In this document: one piece after another, positions 59,945-64,000 of the stretch
How positions within the stretch are numbered: position 1 is the first letter of the stretch
How the letters are laid out: every line of letters begins with the position of its first letter
Origin: Paramecium sonneborni
Taxonomy: Eukaryota > Ciliophora > Oligohymenophorea > Peniculida > Parameciidae
DNA length: 64,000 nt
Assembly (NCBI GenBank): GCA_905182985.1
Contig: CAJJDN010000057.1
Location: 433,440-497,439 of the forward strand
Direction: 5' to 3'
Made by a program: the position numbers and the translations under genes
The notes under the pieces: model-generated
What the model was told of the DNA's origin: nothing
What the model saw: only the letters and a program-made list of their open reading frames with translations
The model's database searches: none

Positions 59945-61044
59945 ATTATTAATTGTCTTTTTTTTAGGTCTTTTTAAACTGTTTTTTTAATATATCAATT
60001 ATCTTTCTTAATCTGCTAGTAATCAGTCTAAAAAGTTAGTTGCTGAACTAAAATCTACTATATAATATTATCATGATTAAAAACACTGTTTTTTATTTAA
60101 TAAAATTCTTGTTCATTAAAATTTAAGCAAAACTGCTGCAAATTTTTATTTAACCCGTTTAAAACAATTATTAATAGTTATAGACGATAATCTTACATTT
60201 TCTTTAATCCGATACTTTTTTTGAGATTGTTCTTGTTTATTGTAGAATAAATTGAATTCTAGAGCATTAATCAACAATTATTGATTATTAATAAAAACTT
60301 TGAAAACTGAAAGCGTTTATGCTATGATTTGAAATTTACAACTTATATTTATTTTAAATTTCCCCAGTTGATTTATTTATTTATTTTTTGAAGATATTTA
60401 CAACTTATATAGTTGAGTTACATTTTATAACAGTCGTAGATTGTATATATTTTATAAGAAACTATTTATCATTAGTTAGTTGATAGATAACAGTTGATGA
60501 ATATCTAATTATCAATTAATACAATGAGAATTTCTAGATTAGACATACAAAGTAAAGAAAGTTTCTATTGTTTTTGGATCTTTGATATAAATTCAATTTG
60601 AAAACAAAATTGGTTAAACAATTTAATTTTATGTTTAAGTCATATTAGGTTTAAAATTAACACGTTATGTTTTTGGTTTTTAATTTATTTGAATGTTTTA
60701 AGCCATTGATAAAAAGTATAAATCAAAGTTTGAATATATGAGTCAAATTACTCATATTTTTTGAATTTAAGAGAATATTTCAAATATAGGATTTTATTTA
60801 TACAAGTATGAAGGTCTTTTTTTACTATTTAATTTAAATTTCTATGATTTTGAATATACATATGAGATCTAAAAATTGTTGAATTAGTTTATCGCTATGG
60901 TCATTTAAAATTGATTGTGATAATCCAGCAGTATTAATTTAATGAAGGTATTTATTTGTGTAGAATTGAAATTATTGAAGGAGTTGTACTAATAATAAGT
61001 TAAACAGATTGATTATTAGATTTATATATTATTATATACATTTA
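59945..61044. other. AT-rich region without supported genes
   Basis: About 1.1 kb with no frame over roughly 60 codons that looks coding, and no repeat or RNA gene seen. Confidence 0.5.
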
Positions 61045-61296
61045 ATGGAAAATGAAATAACAAAAATGGATTATAATTAGCTTTAGAAAGAAGCTAATTA
61101 ATGTATGGAAAACATTTTATTTTTGGCAATTGATAAAAAATAATAACCGAATGTAAAATCAGAGGAATATTAGAGATGCTAAAGGTTAGTAACAGAATTC
61201 AGAAAATAATTTATTGAGCATATGGCAAAGACATTAAAATTAGATGAGAAATCTGTTTAACATATAAATTCATAAATGAACAGCAAATAAAACTGA
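61045..61296 (+). CDS. Small soluble protein, 83 residues
   Basis: An intronless frame from ATG 61045 to TGA 61294-61296. It is helical and charged (NQLQKEANQCMENILFLAID and RKQFIEHMAKTLKLDEKS), with no signal peptide or membrane segment. It could be a small complex subunit; no family is recognised. It lies 153 bp before the kinase gene on the same strand. Confidence 0.5.
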
Positions 61297-61449
61297 ATGA
61301 TAATAATTAAAAGTATAATCATATAATTTATTGATTGACATAATGTAATAATCTATTTTTGACTTTGGTTAAACAACATCTAAATTTTGGCAGAATTGCG
61401 ATAAAGATTTACTTGATGTACATCTATATATCTCAATATAAGGAATAAA

Positions 61450-63171
<1,722 letters not shown>

Positions 63172-63180
63172 ATTAAGTTA

Positions 63181-64000
63181 TCATTTATCATTTCTATTCT
63201 AATCTATCATTTAATACTATTATTACTATTATTACTATTATTATGGATTTGATCTTATATATTGCTTTAAGAAATCTGTTTCAGAATCTATATATTTGAT
63301 ATATAATGGATCTAATGTAAAGAAGTCTTTAATTGGATATTCAGTTTCTAGTCCCATGAATTTTTTACTCAAAGCCAAAAACCTAAAATATAAATCTTCT
63401 TTTAAACATCAAAGTCTCTTTTTCTTGGATCTAATCCAAATACTTCTGCATTGTAGATAAAATGTACTTATGGTAAAAATACTTATACCATTAAGAATAG
63501 ATATCATAATTTGGTTACTATTCTCCTTTTTATAAGAGAATCGTAAATTTTTTTAAATTCTCATCTTTAATCTCATCTTCTACTTGAAGAACCATTTAGA
63601 TTGATTCCTTATTAACTAAGTTTAAGATACTTTGAATTGATTTTAATTGTTAATAGCATTTAATTCGACTAGTGCTTTCTGTTATTCTACTTTTTCATAT
63701 TAATCCTTCATATAATATTCACAATTTATATTTATAGAATTCTCTCTGAAAACCTCTTTTAATTATTTACAAATTTAATCTTATTTATTAGATATTAAAT
63801 ATTTCTGATTTAAGTTTATTGCCATTTCATAACCACATAATGATGCCTTTAAAATATATTTAATTTAATTGCTAAATATTTAAAAATATTTATTCCTAAT
63901 TTTAATTATAGAAATTACAAACATATTAAATTATTCTATACTTATTTTGCCAGTTCTTCTCTTGCCATTAAATTTGATATCAACATTCTAACTTCGTATT
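63181..64000 (-). CDS. 3' part of an unrecognised gene ending in a poly-Gln tail (partial)
   Basis: The frame enters from the right edge and ends at TGA 63181-63183. Introns lie at 63896-63918, 63608-63630 (AAG end) and 63383-63407; about 249 residues are visible. The start is not in the window, although an ATG at about 63984-63986 is possible. The protein is helical, with VLQVEDEIKDENLKKFTILL, a middle YKYFYHKYILSTMQKYLDQI, and GLETEYPIKDFFTLDPLYIK near the end. A run of nine Gln codons precedes the last 12 residues. No family is recognised. It converges on the kinase gene, with only 9 bp between the two stops. Confidence 0.6.
63217..63243 (-). repeat. Gln-codon microsatellite (TAA TAA TAG)x3
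   Basis: Three perfect 9-bp units encode nine glutamines in the ciliate code and would be stops in the standard code. The tract lies inside the C-terminus of the last gene. Confidence 0.85.

Overview
This window reads as macronuclear DNA from a ciliate, most likely a Paramecium. The DNA is very AT-rich. Long protein frames appear only if TAA and TAG are read as glutamine and TGA alone is stop. Genes lie close together on both strands and are cut by tiny introns of about 21-33 nt (GTA...TAG type, with some CAG, AAG and GAG ends). A trichocyst matrix protein gene at 39254-40431 also fits Paramecium. All gene models below were built by hand in this code. Intron choices were accepted when they joined frames and made the exon total divisible by three. 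No tRNA, rRNA, CRISPR array, transposase or telomere repeat was seen.

Five places carry exact tandem copies on either side of an n or N run: 530-1862/1864-3196, 2962-4205/4207-5450, 16912-17875/18143-19106, 19614-21111/21113-22610 and 28150-28858/28860-29568. These look like overlapping contigs joined without merging, not biological duplications. Removing the last one restores an uninterrupted 1281-residue frame.

Layout. 1-5450: end of an unrecognised gene, two small genes and artefact copies. 5470-14722: a multi-pass membrane protein, a full ABCC-type transporter, an unknown protein and a two-domain cation channel. 15080-19106: SAR1, a CXC-domain (tesmin/TSO1/LIN54-like) protein and a small N-myristoylated-type protein. 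19402-27634: a bZIP factor, coiled-coil proteins, a RAP-like protein and a 52-residue BBIP1/BBS18 protein. 27742-32319: a giant signal-peptide-bearing protein. 32528-43715: maleylacetoacetate isomerase, a TPR protein with a probable frameshift, an SLC25 carrier, a protein kinase, a NAP1-like histone chaperone, a trichocyst matrix protein, a Cache sensor, a VIT/CCC1 iron transporter and a two-TM mini-protein. 44570-52320: coiled-coil proteins, the PP4 regulatory subunit SMEK/PP4R3 and a second bZIP factor. 52490-56099: a two-pore channel with an EF-hand linker. 57253-64000: a coiled-coil protein, a gene-poor 3-kb stretch, a small protein, a PH-like/CAMK-type kinase and the 3' part of an unknown gene.

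There is no operon logic. Neighbours are independent eukaryotic genes, often only 26-100 bp apart. Shared themes are cilia and secretion (BBIP1, trichocyst protein, SAR1) and membrane transport or excitability (ABCC, two channels, VIT, SLC25). No clearly new multi-gene system was found. The most interesting items are the assembly-join artefact, the non-TAG and very short introns, the in-frame TGA in the two-pore channel, the frameshift in the TPR gene and the compositional island inside SMEK.
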